From positions 3,948,001 through 4,012,000 of the forward strand of contig NZ_JAFFHZ010000001.1 of the NCBI RefSeq assembly GCF_017052585.1: a stretch of DNA of 64,000 bases, written 5' to 3'. A program made the translations under genes and the position numbers. The notes beneath the pieces were generated by a model that worked only from the letters and a program-made list of their open reading frames with translations, was not told the origin of the DNA and ran no database searches. This document shows, in pieces, positions 1 to 8,709 of the stretch; position 1 is the first letter of the stretch; each line of letters starts with the position of its first letter. This DNA comes from Paenibacillus apiarius. Its GTDB lineage: Bacteria; Bacillota; Bacilli; Paenibacillales; Paenibacillaceae.

Positions 1-536
1 CAAAAGCGATGCGCTGGCTGCGCAACGTCTATATGTCGTCGTTGTTCATCCCATCCGCATTCATGATTGTGTCATTGTTCCTGCTACTCGGCAAAATTCA
101 CTTGCTGGACAGCTTGTGGGGCCTGGCCATCGTCTATGTATCGGTTCATATTCCGTATACGATTTTTCTCTTGATCGGATTTATGTCCAGCATACCGAGA
201 GAATATGAGGAAGCCGATTCGATTGACGGATGCTCGAATACGAAAATATTGTTCCAGATCATCGGCCCGATGGCCAAGTCTTCGCTCGTTACCGTCATCA
301 TCTTCAATTTCATGGGGGCGGCGTGGAACGAATGGAGTTGTCGTTCATTACGTCAGAGACGAAGCGGACACTCCAGTTGGGTCTTGTCTATTTGATGGAA
401 GTGCAGCGGTTCTCCACCGACTGGGGTGCGCTATTTTGCCGGCCTCGTCATCGTCATGGTGCCGACGATCGTCGCCTACTCGCTCTTGCAGCGCCAAATG
501 ACGGCAGGCATCAGCATGGGCGGACTTAAAGGCTAA
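1..536 (+). pseudogene. ABC transporter permease (MalG-like sugar type), 3' part, two frameshifts
   Basis: The visible protein is the C-terminal half of a binding-protein-dependent inner-membrane permease. It contains hydrophobic segments and the EAA-like loop (residues reading EYEEADSIDGCS), which docks on the ABC ATPase. The gene starts before the window. The reading frame breaks twice. Around 330-336, WNE is followed too soon by ELSFITSE in another frame, consistent with a short deletion. In the T-run at 434-437, one extra base restores the original frame, which then reads through the usual ending GISMGGLKG and a TAA at 534. Without the lesions the order of motifs is that of a carbohydrate-transport permease. 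Either the gene is decayed or the sequence is faulty here; the long core stretches elsewhere are free of such shifts, which favours decay. Substrate unknown. Confidence 0.8.
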
Positions 537-570
537 AGCTCAAAAGCCTTCAAAAATATAAATCCTATGG

Positions 571-607
571 ACCGATATGCGTCAGCGATGACGTATGTCG
601 GTTTTTT
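571..607 (+). terminator. Rho-independent terminator after the permease
   Basis: A 13-bp stem (571-583 with 590-602, including two G-U pairs) with a 6-base loop is followed by a run of six T. It lies 35 bases after the permease stop. The following 608-931 holds no supportable gene; only a small palindrome at 713-726 was seen there. Confidence 0.8.
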
Positions 608-931
608 ATGGTTTCGACACCGTATCCTTCATGGAGAAGGTACGTCCGTCTCATCTTTTGCTCCATTCTCCCATATACTCAGTCGGGATTAGTTGAGAAT
701 AAAACAGATACAGATTCGTATGAATCAAAGTATATCGCCGCAGCTAAGGCAGACTACTTCCGTATTCCATCTATGCTGCGCGCATAGGATGGCAGGAAAT
801 CAGAGAGCTGCCTGTCACTGTCATCTCCTTATGGGAAGGGAGAACGAAGCAAAGAGAATATAAAGATTGATCATTGCGGCGGACAGCACTAGGATAGATG
901 ATAATGAAATTCATCGGGGGGGAGAAGAGAG

Positions 932-2230
932 ATGATATCTTCGTTGAAAGGAGCGCGCACGGGATTGGCCGCTGTGCAATGGCTCTTTTTTATGTTTACG
1001 AACACGATCGTCATTCCATTGACGATCGGCCATGCGTTCCAGCTTCCGCCGGAGGAGATTGCCTTTACGATGCAGCGCGCGTTTCTTCTGACGGGAGCGG
1101 CTTGCTTGCTGCAGGGCTGGCTGGGGCACCGCTTGGCGCTTATGGAAGGTCAGGCTGGCTTATGGTGGGGCGTTATCATCAGCCTGTGCGCTTCGGCGCC
1201 CTCGATGGGGTTGTCTCTGCCTGAACTGGGCGGTTCGCTAGCTGTCGGCGTCATGCTGTCTGGCGCTGCTGTCATTGTGCTCGGCCTGCTCGGATTTGGA
1301 AGCGTCCTGCAGCGTTGGTTCAATTCATTCGTCATGTTCGTCGTGCTGACGCTGCTTGGCGCTCAATTAGTATTCATCTTTGCTAAAGGGATGTTGGGGC
1401 TTAATGACAGCGAGAGTATTGACCCTGCTGTTGCCGGTCTATCCATTGCAATTGTCGCGCTAACGTTATGGCTTAACATTCGGGGCCGGGGGTTCGTTAG
1501 CAATTTCTCCATTCTTATCGGGATTGTGGCCGGATGGGCCGCTTATGCGGTACTCTTTCCCGCAGCGGAAACGGAACTGGCTGCTTCCGGATTTGCATGG
1601 CGCCCTTTCGTCTGGGGGAAGCCTGATTTTTATCAATTGAATGCAGGCATCGTTTTGATGTCCTTCATCACGGGACTGCTCAGCCTGTCCAATACGGTGG
1701 CGACGCTGAAAGCGGCAGAGGAATTATACGGCCGGCCGACGACCGTGCGTCAATATAAAGGCTCTTTGACCGTGACAGGCTTAATGTATATGTTGAGCGG
1801 CATATTCAGCTTGGTTCCCTTTGCAACCTATGCGTCTTCTATCGGTTTTCTCCAGTCAACGCGCATTACCGAACGCCGACCTTTTATGATAGGAGCTTGC
1901 GCCTTTGCGCTGTTCGGCGTGTGTCCTCCCGTGGCGCAATGGTTTGCTTCCATGCCGTTGACAATTGGCAATGCGGTGCTGTTCGTAGCCTACTTGAGCA
2001 TGCTTGGCTCTGCACTGCGCCATCTGGAAGGGGTCCGATTCAGCGCCCGCACCATTTACCGGGTGGCCCTGCCTATTTTCGTCGGCCTTGCCTGGATGAC
2101 GATTCCGAATGAAGCATGGGTGCAGATGCCGGCGCTGGTCCGGCCGCTTATATCGAACGGATTGCTGATGGGCATTTTGCTGACTTTAATGATGGAATGG
2201 ATCGTGCCATGGGAGCGATTGGATGCATGA
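932..2230 (+). CDS. NCS2-family uracil/xanthine-type permease
   Basis: A 432-residue polytopic membrane protein of the nucleobase:cation symporter-2 family (UraA/PbuX relatives; B. subtilis YwdJ is the type of paralogue it most resembles by memory). It probably imports a purine or pyrimidine base with a proton. The sequence shows about a dozen hydrophobic segments. In the second half, FITGLLSLSNTVATLKAAEEL matches the region that carries the family's substrate-binding acidic residue. The start is supported by a G-rich ribosome site (GGGGGGAG, 916-924) eight bases upstream. It stands alone, between two terminators. No purine riboswitch or PurR site was recognised upstream, so the actual base carried cannot be deduced from context. 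Confidence 0.8.
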   Translation: MISSLKGARTGLAAVQWLFFMFTNTIVIPLTIGHAFQLPPEEIAFTMQRAFLLTGAACLLQGWLGHRLALMEGQAGLWWGVIISLCASAPSMGLSLPELGGSLAVGVMLSGAAVIVLGLLGFGSVLQRWFNSFVMFVVLTLLGAQLVFIFAKGMLGLNDSESIDPAVAGLSIAIVALTLWLNIRGRGFVSNFSILIGIVAGWAAYAVLFPAAETELAASGFAWRPFVWGKPDFYQLNAGIVLMSFITGLLSLSNTVATLKAAEELYGRPTTVRQYKGSLTVTGLMYMLSGIFSLVPFATYASSIGFLQSTRITERRPFMIGACAFALFGVCPPVAQWFASMPLTIGNAVLFVAYLSMLGSALRHLEGVRFSARTIYRVALPIFVGLAWMTIPNEAWVQMPALVRPLISNGLLMGILLTLMMEWIVPWERLDA

Positions 2231-2283
2231 CAGGTTCCATTTATATTGCAGCGTATGGAAACTGAAATGCTGTTCATCCATTA

Positions 2284-2323
2284 AAAAAGCAGACTGTGGG
2301 CAATCAACGGCAGTCAGCTTTTT
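2284..2323 (+). terminator. Terminator after the NCS2 permease
   Basis: AAAAAGC at 2284-2290 pairs with GCTTTTT at 2317-2323, and ACTG (2293) pairs with CAGT (2311) across a small internal loop. The 3' arm is T-rich. A TATAAT at 2355-2360 just downstream is a good -10 for the next gene, although no clear -35 accompanies it. Confidence 0.65.
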
Positions 2324-2384
2324 CGCTATGCAAACCTGGTGGCAACCGTTACAATATAATAATAGACAAGTTGAGGTGATAATG

Positions 2385-3119
2385 ATGGCAGAATGGTACG
2401 AGCGAAGCTTCGGTCGTGACTATTTACTTGTGTATAAGCATCGGGACTTTCAAGGGGCAACCGAGGAGGTCCACCGTATGATGGATTGGCTTAAGCTGTC
2501 GTCCTCTGCGACCGTGTTGGATTTATGCTGCGGAATGGGCAGGCACGCGCTTGCGCTTGCCGATGCCGGCTATCAGGTGACAGGCATAGACTTATCGGAG
2601 GTGCTGCTGCACGAGGCCGTGAAGCATGATGCGGAAGGAAAGGTGACGTTCATCCGCGGCGATATGCGGGAACTCCCGGTGGACGGTCCTTACGATGCAG
2701 TGGTGAACTTATTCACTTCATTCGGATATTTTACCGATAATGTTGACAATGCACGGGTGTTTCAGCAAATATTCCGCGTTTTGAAGCCGCAGGGACGATA
2801 TATTGTAGATTTCCTGAACCCTGCCTATGTCAAGCAGCACTTGGTGCCGCAGTCGGAGCGTGCATCCGAAGGGACTCTTATTCAGGAACGCCGCAGGATT
2901 GAAGACGGATTCGTTAAGAAGGATATTACGTTAACCGATATGGTGATGAACGACAAACGGCAATATGAAGAGCGCGTCCGTCTGTATGAGCTTCCGGATT
3001 TCGAAGTCATGATGAGCGAAGCAGGGCTTCAATTGGACGCCGTATACGGAGGTTATGATGGCATGCCTTATGCTGAACAGCAGGCGGCGCGGATGATTAT
3101 GGTCGGGCATAGACCCTGA
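2385..3119 (+). CDS. class I SAM-dependent methyltransferase
   Basis: A 244-residue cytosolic Rossmann-fold methyltransferase. Motif I is VLDLCCGMGRHA at about residues 44-55, followed by VTGIDLS with the acidic residue that binds the SAM ribose, and the 'RGDMRELP' motif with the second acidic contact. The family is the small Methyltransf_25 type acting on unidentified small molecules. The second of two adjacent ATGs was chosen because AGGTG (2374-2378) lies six bases before it and only three before the first. Substrate is not predictable from the neighbours. Confidence 0.8.
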   Translation: MAEWYERSFGRDYLLVYKHRDFQGATEEVHRMMDWLKLSSSATVLDLCCGMGRHALALADAGYQVTGIDLSEVLLHEAVKHDAEGKVTFIRGDMRELPVDGPYDAVVNLFTSFGYFTDNVDNARVFQQIFRVLKPQGRYIVDFLNPAYVKQHLVPQSERASEGTLIQERRRIEDGFVKKDITLTDMVMNDKRQYEERVRLYELPDFEVMMSEAGLQLDAVYGGYDGMPYAEQQAARMIMVGHRP

Positions 3120-3156
3120 TCGGCCGGAACATCAATAAACGGACGGAGGCCAAGAC

Positions 3157-4146
3157 ATGACTGTAAAGCTGGATTACATAGCCGAGCATATCATTCAAGT
3201 CAAAGTTCCGCTGCCGTTCTCCCTGCGATGGGTCAATGCTTATTTGCTGAACGGGGAGGATGGATGGACGATCGTCGATCCGGGGTTGCGGACGGAGCAG
3301 GCAGCACGCACATGGGTAGAGGTCTTTGCCCAGCTGCATATCAACAGCGGCGATGTGGCGCAAATCGTCCTTACCCATTATCATCCGGATCATCTCGGCA
3401 TAGCGGGCGAGCTGCAACTGCAGTTCGACGTGCCGGTATGGCTGTCGGAGACGGGGTGGCGGCATGCGCAAATGTTATGGGAATCTTCCCAGGCGATGGC
3501 GGCCGCCATGCAACGGCTATTTGAAGAGCATGGCGCGCCGGATGAGGTTGTGCAGGCCATAGGTGTTCATATGGACAGTTTCATTCCGCTTGTGTCTCCG
3601 CTTCCGCAGGTGAGCTTTATCCGGGACAGCCAACAAGTGGCCTTTGGCGGCCGCAACTGGAACACGATTGAGACGCACGGCCATGCTCCTGGGCATATGA
3701 GCTTCTATGACGAAGCAAGCCGCGTTCTGATCGCCGGGGATCATGTGCTGCCGCAGATTTCGCCCAATGTAAGCTTTATGCCGGGAAGCGATCCGGAGCC
3801 GCTTCATTCTTATATGACGGGACTTGAGCGGCTATTGCAACTTAAAGTCGATCTGGCGCTGCCGGGTCACCGCCATCCGTTCAGCCACTACTCCTCCCGC
3901 ATCGAGGAGCTGCTCCGCCATCACGAGGAGCGTCTTGCAGGGCTCGCCGCTTCCTTGACCGAACCGCGAACGGCTTATGAGCTGTGCTGCACCTGGTTCG
4001 GCTCGCTTGAACGGCTGACGGTACATCAGTTCCGGTTCGCGCTGGGTGAGACGCTCGCTCATTTGATTGAGCTTGAACGCCGTGGTCTGGCGCGGAAGCT
4101 TCGCCCGCAGTGTACATGGCAATGGACAATGACATCCGGCATGTAG
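3157..4146 (+). CDS. MBL-fold metallo-hydrolase
   Basis: A 329-residue zinc-dependent hydrolase of the metallo-beta-lactamase fold. The HxHxDH signature is present as HYHPDH at residues 74-79. The later ligands are also visible: THGHAPGH (H), IAGDH (D) and LPGHRHP (H). A helical C-terminal extension of about 90 residues resembles the winged-helix tail of glyoxalase-II/YqjP-like proteins. GGAGG at 3145-3149 supports the start. The last residues look atypical, and the sequence directly after the stop, in the same frame, is sortase remnant. A deletion may therefore have replaced the natural 3' end. Substrate unknown. Confidence 0.78.
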   Translation: MTVKLDYIAEHIIQVKVPLPFSLRWVNAYLLNGEDGWTIVDPGLRTEQAARTWVEVFAQLHINSGDVAQIVLTHYHPDHLGIAGELQLQFDVPVWLSETGWRHAQMLWESSQAMAAAMQRLFEEHGAPDEVVQAIGVHMDSFIPLVSPLPQVSFIRDSQQVAFGGRNWNTIETHGHAPGHMSFYDEASRVLIAGDHVLPQISPNVSFMPGSDPEPLHSYMTGLERLLQLKVDLALPGHRHPFSHYSSRIEELLRHHEERLAGLAASLTEPRTAYELCCTWFGSLERLTVHQFRFALGETLAHLIELERRGLARKLRPQCTWQWTMTSGM

Positions 4147-4486
4147 CGTGTTTCGTTCGCAACTGCGTTAAAACATGGCAGTGGAGTCGTAGTGCCGGAT
4201 CGCGATCCAGGCGCAACGGGAACTTCGTTCTAGCGGGCGGCACTTCAACCGGCTTGACGAACTCGAAGCCGGCGATGAAATTAAAATCGAAACGACGAAC
4301 AACACTTATGTATATAAGGTGAATACGAAGTTTGTAGTTGAACCGGAAGACTTGTCCGTGCTTGATCAAAATAAGGATGACAAGGAATTGACGCTGATTA
4401 CTTGCGAACCGATGGATAATCCGACACATCGGCTCATTATTAAGGCAGAGATACTTGAAGAGGAGGTTCAAAGAGATCCCTTTTGA
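4147..4486 (+). pseudogene. sortase (class D/E-like) remnant
   Basis: Translating across three frames recovers a sortase catalytic half. First comes ALKHGSGVV...PGATG (frame of 4147), then GNFVLAG (4219-4238, another frame), then from 4241 an open stretch beginning HFNRLDELEAGDEIKIE. That stretch runs through VVEPEDLSVL to TLITC, the active-site cysteine motif, and to the arginine in PTHRL, ending at TGA 4484-4486. The catalytic histidine that normally follows LAG is missing because of a deletion near 4238. The N-terminal membrane anchor is also absent. In the intact family this enzyme links LPXTG-like proteins to the cell wall. A likely former substrate lies 1.5 kb away on the other strand. 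Confidence 0.75.
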
Positions 4487-4544
4487 TCACGAGGCATATC
4501 AGGGAATTGATTACGGGTTGAAGATGGAGCAGGAAGCTCCAATG

Positions 4545-4578
4545 AAAGCCGCCGCATCTTATACATGCGGCGGCTTTT
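4545..4578 (+). terminator. Terminator between the sortase remnant and the CAP gene
   Basis: A perfect 13-bp stem (4545-4557 with 4565-4577) with a 7-base loop has T on the plus side and a short T-run on the minus side. It can serve the convergent genes on both strands. Confidence 0.75.
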
Positions 4579-4613
4579 ATGCTTGTCCAAAACAGGCTTG
4601 TCCGGGGCGTGGA

Positions 4614-5699
4614 TCAAGGCTTTGGAGTGTAAAAGTTTTGCGTGTAAAACACGTTTGATTTGCCGTCGAAGGATACCCCGACGCCCAGTCGTTCATAATC
4701 GCCCATTATATTTTTGCGGTGCTTGCTAGAGTTCATCCAGTCCTCATGGACAAAGATGGCGCTTGTCTGGCCGGCTGCAATATTTTCTCCAGCGGCTATG
4801 TAAGTGATCCCGTCCTTTTTGATCCGATCGAAGGGTGTTTTTCCGTCAGGATTGTTATGGTTGAAAAAATTTCTGCTTTTCATGTCTGTGCTATGCTTGC
4901 GCGCAGTATCGGCAATAACGTCGTCCCACTCGTATGGTTCCTTCCCATAACGCACGCGTATAGCATTGGTCAGATCGAATACTTCCCGTTCAAAGCTTTC
5001 ACGCAAGCGCTCACTCGGCGTACCGTAATATCCTTTAAACGCTAATTCCGTCTCCGCAGCGATAAGCTGTATCGCCGTAACCGTATCCTGCTGGCTCAAA
5101 TCGTAAAATAGGATTGCATATAAGTCGCCGACTCGATGAATGGTCAGCTTGCGGCCGTTGTCTTTGTAGTTATAGATGGTGTTTCCTTTTTTAATCTTGG
5201 TCAGTGCGGGACCGAGTGCTGCTTCCACCTCTGATCTCGTCGAGCCGAAATGAATGCCGCTCGCGGCTGTCCAATCTTGGGAGTTCGTGTAGAGAGCTAC
5301 TACTTTGCCGTTATTCACGCCAACCTGCAAGTACCGCTTATAATTGTGATTGTAGACATACCATTCAAAGCCGTATTCGCTTATATCCTTGCGGGCAGGT
5401 TCTCCTAATAGTTCAAACAAAGCCTGTTCGCTTATGCCAATGGATACGCCTTGCACTATAAAATCAGTTTGGTTCTTCCAACTTGGCTTCGCAATTGTCT
5501 GGGTATGACGGTCAGATGAGCCGCTTGATGCCGTCGCATGATGCTCATTGGCTGCCTGTGCTGGTTGGGAGGAATAGAACAAGGCCAAAATCATAATGGC
5601 GATGAATAAGGATGCATACCTCTTTTCTCGTTGTCTAAACTGCTGCCGTCTATGTACCGCAGCGTTGGTGCCTAATGTTGAAACAACATGTTTCGACAT
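4614..5699 (-). CDS. secreted CAP-domain protein (YlbC-like)
   Basis: A 361-residue exported protein. A positively charged N-terminus precedes one hydrophobic signal or anchor segment (SLFIAIMILALFYSS) ending near AQAA. The middle third (about residues 70-215) matches the CAP-associated N-terminal domain of Bacillus YlbC-type proteins. The last about 130 residues are a CAP/SCP-PR1 domain with TNAIRVRYG, HSTDMKSRNFFNHNN, AAGENIAAG and WMNSSKHRKNIM, including the conserved His and Glu residues. The extracytoplasmic role of the family is poorly defined. The start MSKHVV was preferred to an ATG five codons upstream because GGGAG lies eight bases before it and overlaps that upstream ATG. It is the only intact gene in a surface-protein neighbourhood that is otherwise decayed. 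Confidence 0.82.
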   Translation of the reverse strand: MSKHVVSTLGTNAAVHRRQQFRQREKRYASLFIAIMILALFYSSQPAQAANEHHATASSGSSDRHTQTIAKPSWKNQTDFIVQGVSIGISEQALFELLGEPARKDISEYGFEWYVYNHNYKRYLQVGVNNGKVVALYTNSQDWTAASGIHFGSTRSEVEAALGPALTKIKKGNTIYNYKDNGRKLTIHRVGDLYAILFYDLSQQDTVTAIQLIAAETELAFKGYYGTPSERLRESFEREVFDLTNAIRVRYGKEPYEWDDVIADTARKHSTDMKSRNFFNHNNPDGKTPFDRIKKDGITYIAAGENIAAGQTSAIFVHEDWMNSSKHRKNIMGDYERLGVGVSFDGKSNVFYTQNFYTPKP

Positions 5700-5997
5700 A
5701 ATACCAACTCCCATTTATTAATGATGTATGTTTGAATGAGAAGGAATAACGGTATGTTAGGGCGACGGCAAAAAGCGCAACGACAAATGTCGCAATTAGG
5801 GCAACCCGGCTATCATCGCATGTATACACACGCATTAGACCCGTGGCTTTGCGTCCTCTGCTTTCGCTAGAGTTTGCCGTTACCCATTTCTTCATATCAA
5901 TGTAACTATCTCCACTATATATGAGTCAGAAAAGGTTGTACATACTAACTTGCGAAATTACAACCCGAAAGGCCTCGTTTCCTTGAAGGCTAATTGG

Positions 5998-7608
5998 TTA
6001 GTTTTGCGCGAATATTTTTTTTCGTGCTAACCATACGACGAGTGCTAATGTACATAATATGGCACCTATCACAGGCGCGACAGGAGCGTCTTCGCCTGTT
6101 TGAGGCAGCGTATCCGTATGTTTCGGACTGGATTTTGGCTGTTCCTCCTTGTTCGGCTCGGAGTCGGTACCGCCATCTACCTCGGTATCATTGGCGTCGT
6201 CGTTGTTTTCATCTTGCTCTCCTTCAGTGTTGTCTTCCGGATAGTTGACATCGGAAGGTTCATCGTGTTCTGAACCCGGATTAGATGGCTCAGACGGTCT
6301 GCCCGGCTCCGTCGTTGGATTCGTTGAAGATGAACCTCCTCCGGAATTGCCCGAACGATCTGACCCGCCTGGCCGATCAGGATCGGGATCTGGGCCGGGT
6401 TCCGCCGGTTTGCGAATGAGTCCCGCATCGATTGTCATGTTATGCTCGCCTTGGGCAAGAGCTATGATATCAGTCCACCCGTCCTTATAAGCGTTGGAAT
6501 CAAGTGCCCTATTGCCGCCTGCGTCTTTCAGAGTAAAGGTATAACCGTCCGGTGCAAAGAATTTCACCTTATAGTACCTGAACTGTAGTATACGGAGCGG
6601 GTCACTGTGGAAGCGAGTTTCTTGCTCGCTTCATTGTTGTACAACTCCACCCTAACACCGTTGATGCCAGTATCCCCATCGTCCTGAATTCCATTGCCGT
6701 TCGTATCAAACCAGACATATTTTCCGATTGCTCCCTTTTTCGGTTCAGGGTTGGGCGGGAGTTTTTTCTTTACTAATCCGGCATCGATGTCATGGCGCTT
6801 ATCGCCTCTATTGAGCTCAATGATGTCCGTATTGCCTTCTGGCTTGGCGTCGGAATCAAGGTTCCTGTCATCGCCTGCGCCTTGTTTAGTGAACCCGGCT
6901 AAATTGGAATCATTCGTCTGAATTCCGGTGCCATCTTTGTCAAACCAAACATAATTGCCGATCTCAGCCTTCGGACTATTCTTGATTTTAATTCCTACCT
7001 TGAGCGGCTCGGCTGGCAACAGGTCGGTATTGGTGTCGGTCCGTGTAGCCGTGAAGCCGAAAGAATTCCATGCGAATCCTCATCTCCGACCGGTGCCCCA
7101 ACAGGCGACCTCATTGTCCATTCCAGAACTTTCGTTTCTCCAGGTTTTAAAGCAGATTGCTGCGCAAACACCCGGCAGAACGTCGGCAATGGTCACATGG
7201 CTTACGTTAAGATTTCCGTATTTTTCTGAACTGTTTTTTCCCTATATATTTTTGAGCGTTATTTGGTAGGTGACATTAGTCCCGGGCCGAGGTTGAATTC
7301 CCTCTACGGGAACGACCCGCTCCTTTACGAGCGTTCATTCTGCGGAAGCGACTGCCGTGACGGCAGCGGTATTGAACTCGACAGGCGTGCTGTCAGGGCT
7401 GCGTTTCTCCCGTTCTACTGGAAAGACTGTAATCGATCGTATAAGTAAACTTCTTTCCAGAAAGCACCTCTTGTTCGTTCACGCTCAACCTGATGATGCT
7501 GCCATCGCCTGATGCATCATTGGCATGTGCCGCTGCAGGGGTCAGCACGACATTCAATACAAGCACTAACGCCCATACAATCGCCTGCAACTTCTGGATT
7601 GTCTTCAT
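5998..7608 (-). pseudogene. LPQTG-anchored surface protein with SdrD B-like repeats, multiply frameshifted
   Basis: The product would have been a sortase-anchored wall protein. At the 5' end, 7608-7393 encodes a signal peptide (LQAIVWALVLVLNVV...AHA) behind a strong AAGGAGG. The frame then changes at about 7395 and hits a stop near 7320. Further pieces (TLVKERVVPVEGIQPRPG, then GTNVTYQITLKN, near 7255-7320; VLEWTMRSP at about 7110) resemble DUF11-type adhesion repeats. From 7019 there are two SdrD-B-like repeats (IGNYVWFDKDGTGIQ and IGKYVWFDTNGNGIQDD), the first internally shortened. A shift at about 6567 leads into GYTFTLKDAGG...TIDAGL. A Pro/Ser/Asp/Glu-rich wall-spanning stretch follows, and then LPQTGE (L encoded at 6108-6106), a hydrophobic segment and RKK. 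At least four frame breaks mean no full product. Confidence 0.82.
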
Positions 7609-7857
7609 ACGGATGGTTCCTCCTTTCCTTGATTTTCATTTATGAACTTGGTAACGCGCTGAATCTCGAAACTAAGGCCAATTATTGAAGCACACCTCCT
7701 TGAAATAGGGACAAGTCGCCCTGCATCATGGCTTTCGCTTCTTGTCCATGAAAACGATTGGTTCCACCCATTTCCCAAGGTGCTTTCCTACGGTATATTA
7801 AATGATCCATCTATACAAAATCTGAAACTTGGATTGCGTATTGTTATGCATCCGCAC

Positions 7858-7900
7858 AAAAAAAGCCGATGATCACCGCAACCGGTTTTCATCAGCTTTA
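7858..7900 (-). terminator. Terminator of the PgpA-like gene
   Basis: Read on the minus strand, an imperfect stem (AAAGCTGATGAAAACC with GGTGATCATCGGCTTT) has a 6-base loop and ends in seven T. It sits just after the stop at 7911. The remaining 7616-7857 holds no gene I can support. Confidence 0.75.
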
Positions 7901-7910
7901 TTTATCGTAG

Positions 7911-8483
7911 CTATTCATTTTCTCGCAATTTCTCCATTTCCTGTTCGCGTTCGGCCTGCTTCCTGTGGGCGATTCTGCTGCTGGCCGCAGCCGCGATGGC
8001 ACCGACGATATCATCGAGGAACGTGTGAATTTCACCGTCGCGCTTGTCGTTCAGCTTCTCCAGAATGCCCGGCTTTACTTTATCCACATACCCGAAGTTC
8101 GTAAATCCGATGCTTCCGTATACATTGACAATCGAGAACGCGAGCACTTCATCCACGCCGTACAAGCCTTCGTCATTCTCAACCATTTCCTGAAGGGCGG
8201 GAAACAGCTTGCCTTCTTCAGCCATAATATCGAGCTGGATACCCGTCAATACAGCGTTCTGAACTTCACGCTTCTCCAGCACCTGCTCCACATTGTATAT
8301 GCAATACTCCATCGTCAGTTCCGGAAAATACTGCTGTTGCAGAAACATAACGAGCTCCGCGATTTTATCAACGGTCACGCCTCGTTTCAGCAGCCATTCG
8401 CGCGTAGCCCTTTCCACTTTTTCACTGTCCAAGCTGTACGGTTTAGTCGCTTCGCGAGCAATTGGTTCGATCGGTTGAGTCAT
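7911..8483 (-). CDS. phosphatidylglycerophosphatase A-family protein (YutG-like)
   Basis: A 190-residue protein whose second half (LYGVDEVLAFSIVNVYGSIGFTNFGYVDK... through HTFLDDIVGAIAAAASSRIAH) matches the PgpA-related proteins of Bacillales such as YutG. PgpA enzymes remove the phosphate from phosphatidylglycerophosphate in phospholipid synthesis. This subgroup has a soluble helical N-terminal half and fewer membrane segments than E. coli PgpA, so its true activity is uncertain. The internal ATG (MTQPIE) was chosen because GAGGTG lies seven bases upstream, whereas the first in-frame ATG ten codons earlier has no such site. Monocistronic, with its own terminator. Confidence 0.72.
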   Translation of the reverse strand: MTQPIEPIAREATKPYSLDSEKVERATREWLLKRGVTVDKIAELVMFLQQQYFPELTMEYCIYNVEQVLEKREVQNAVLTGIQLDIMAEEGKLFPALQEMVENDEGLYGVDEVLAFSIVNVYGSIGFTNFGYVDKVKPGILEKLNDKRDGEIHTFLDDIVGAIAAAASSRIAHRKQAEREQEMEKLRENE

Positions 8484-8709
8484 GGCAGTCACCTCTTTTT
8501 CTTTCACTTCCATATTATTTCTTCAGATGGGTACTCTTATGTATACGACAAAGATATACTCAATACCTTCATTCTCAAGTGGAGGTTGTTCAAAAAATCC
8601 CTAAAACCGTCATGTTTTGGGCAGCCTGCTCGTATATATAGGACAAACGGGAGGGGAACGCATCACACTCACCCCTGACGAAATCGCCATTAAGGAGGTT
8701 GTTTCGCAT

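Noticed and set aside
608..931. Possible purine or uracil control element before the NCS2 permease
   Set aside because: No purine-riboswitch core, PyrR-type leader or PurR box could be identified; only a 14-base palindrome at 713-726.
5650..5895. 81-codon minus-strand frame with one hydrophobic segment upstream of the CAP gene
   Set aside because: It overlaps the CAP gene start by 50 bases, its ribosome site is about 14 bases away, and its second half does not look coding.
7690..7720. Minus-strand AAGGAGGTG with no gene behind it
   Set aside because: The only starts nearby give frames of eight to fourteen codons without further support.
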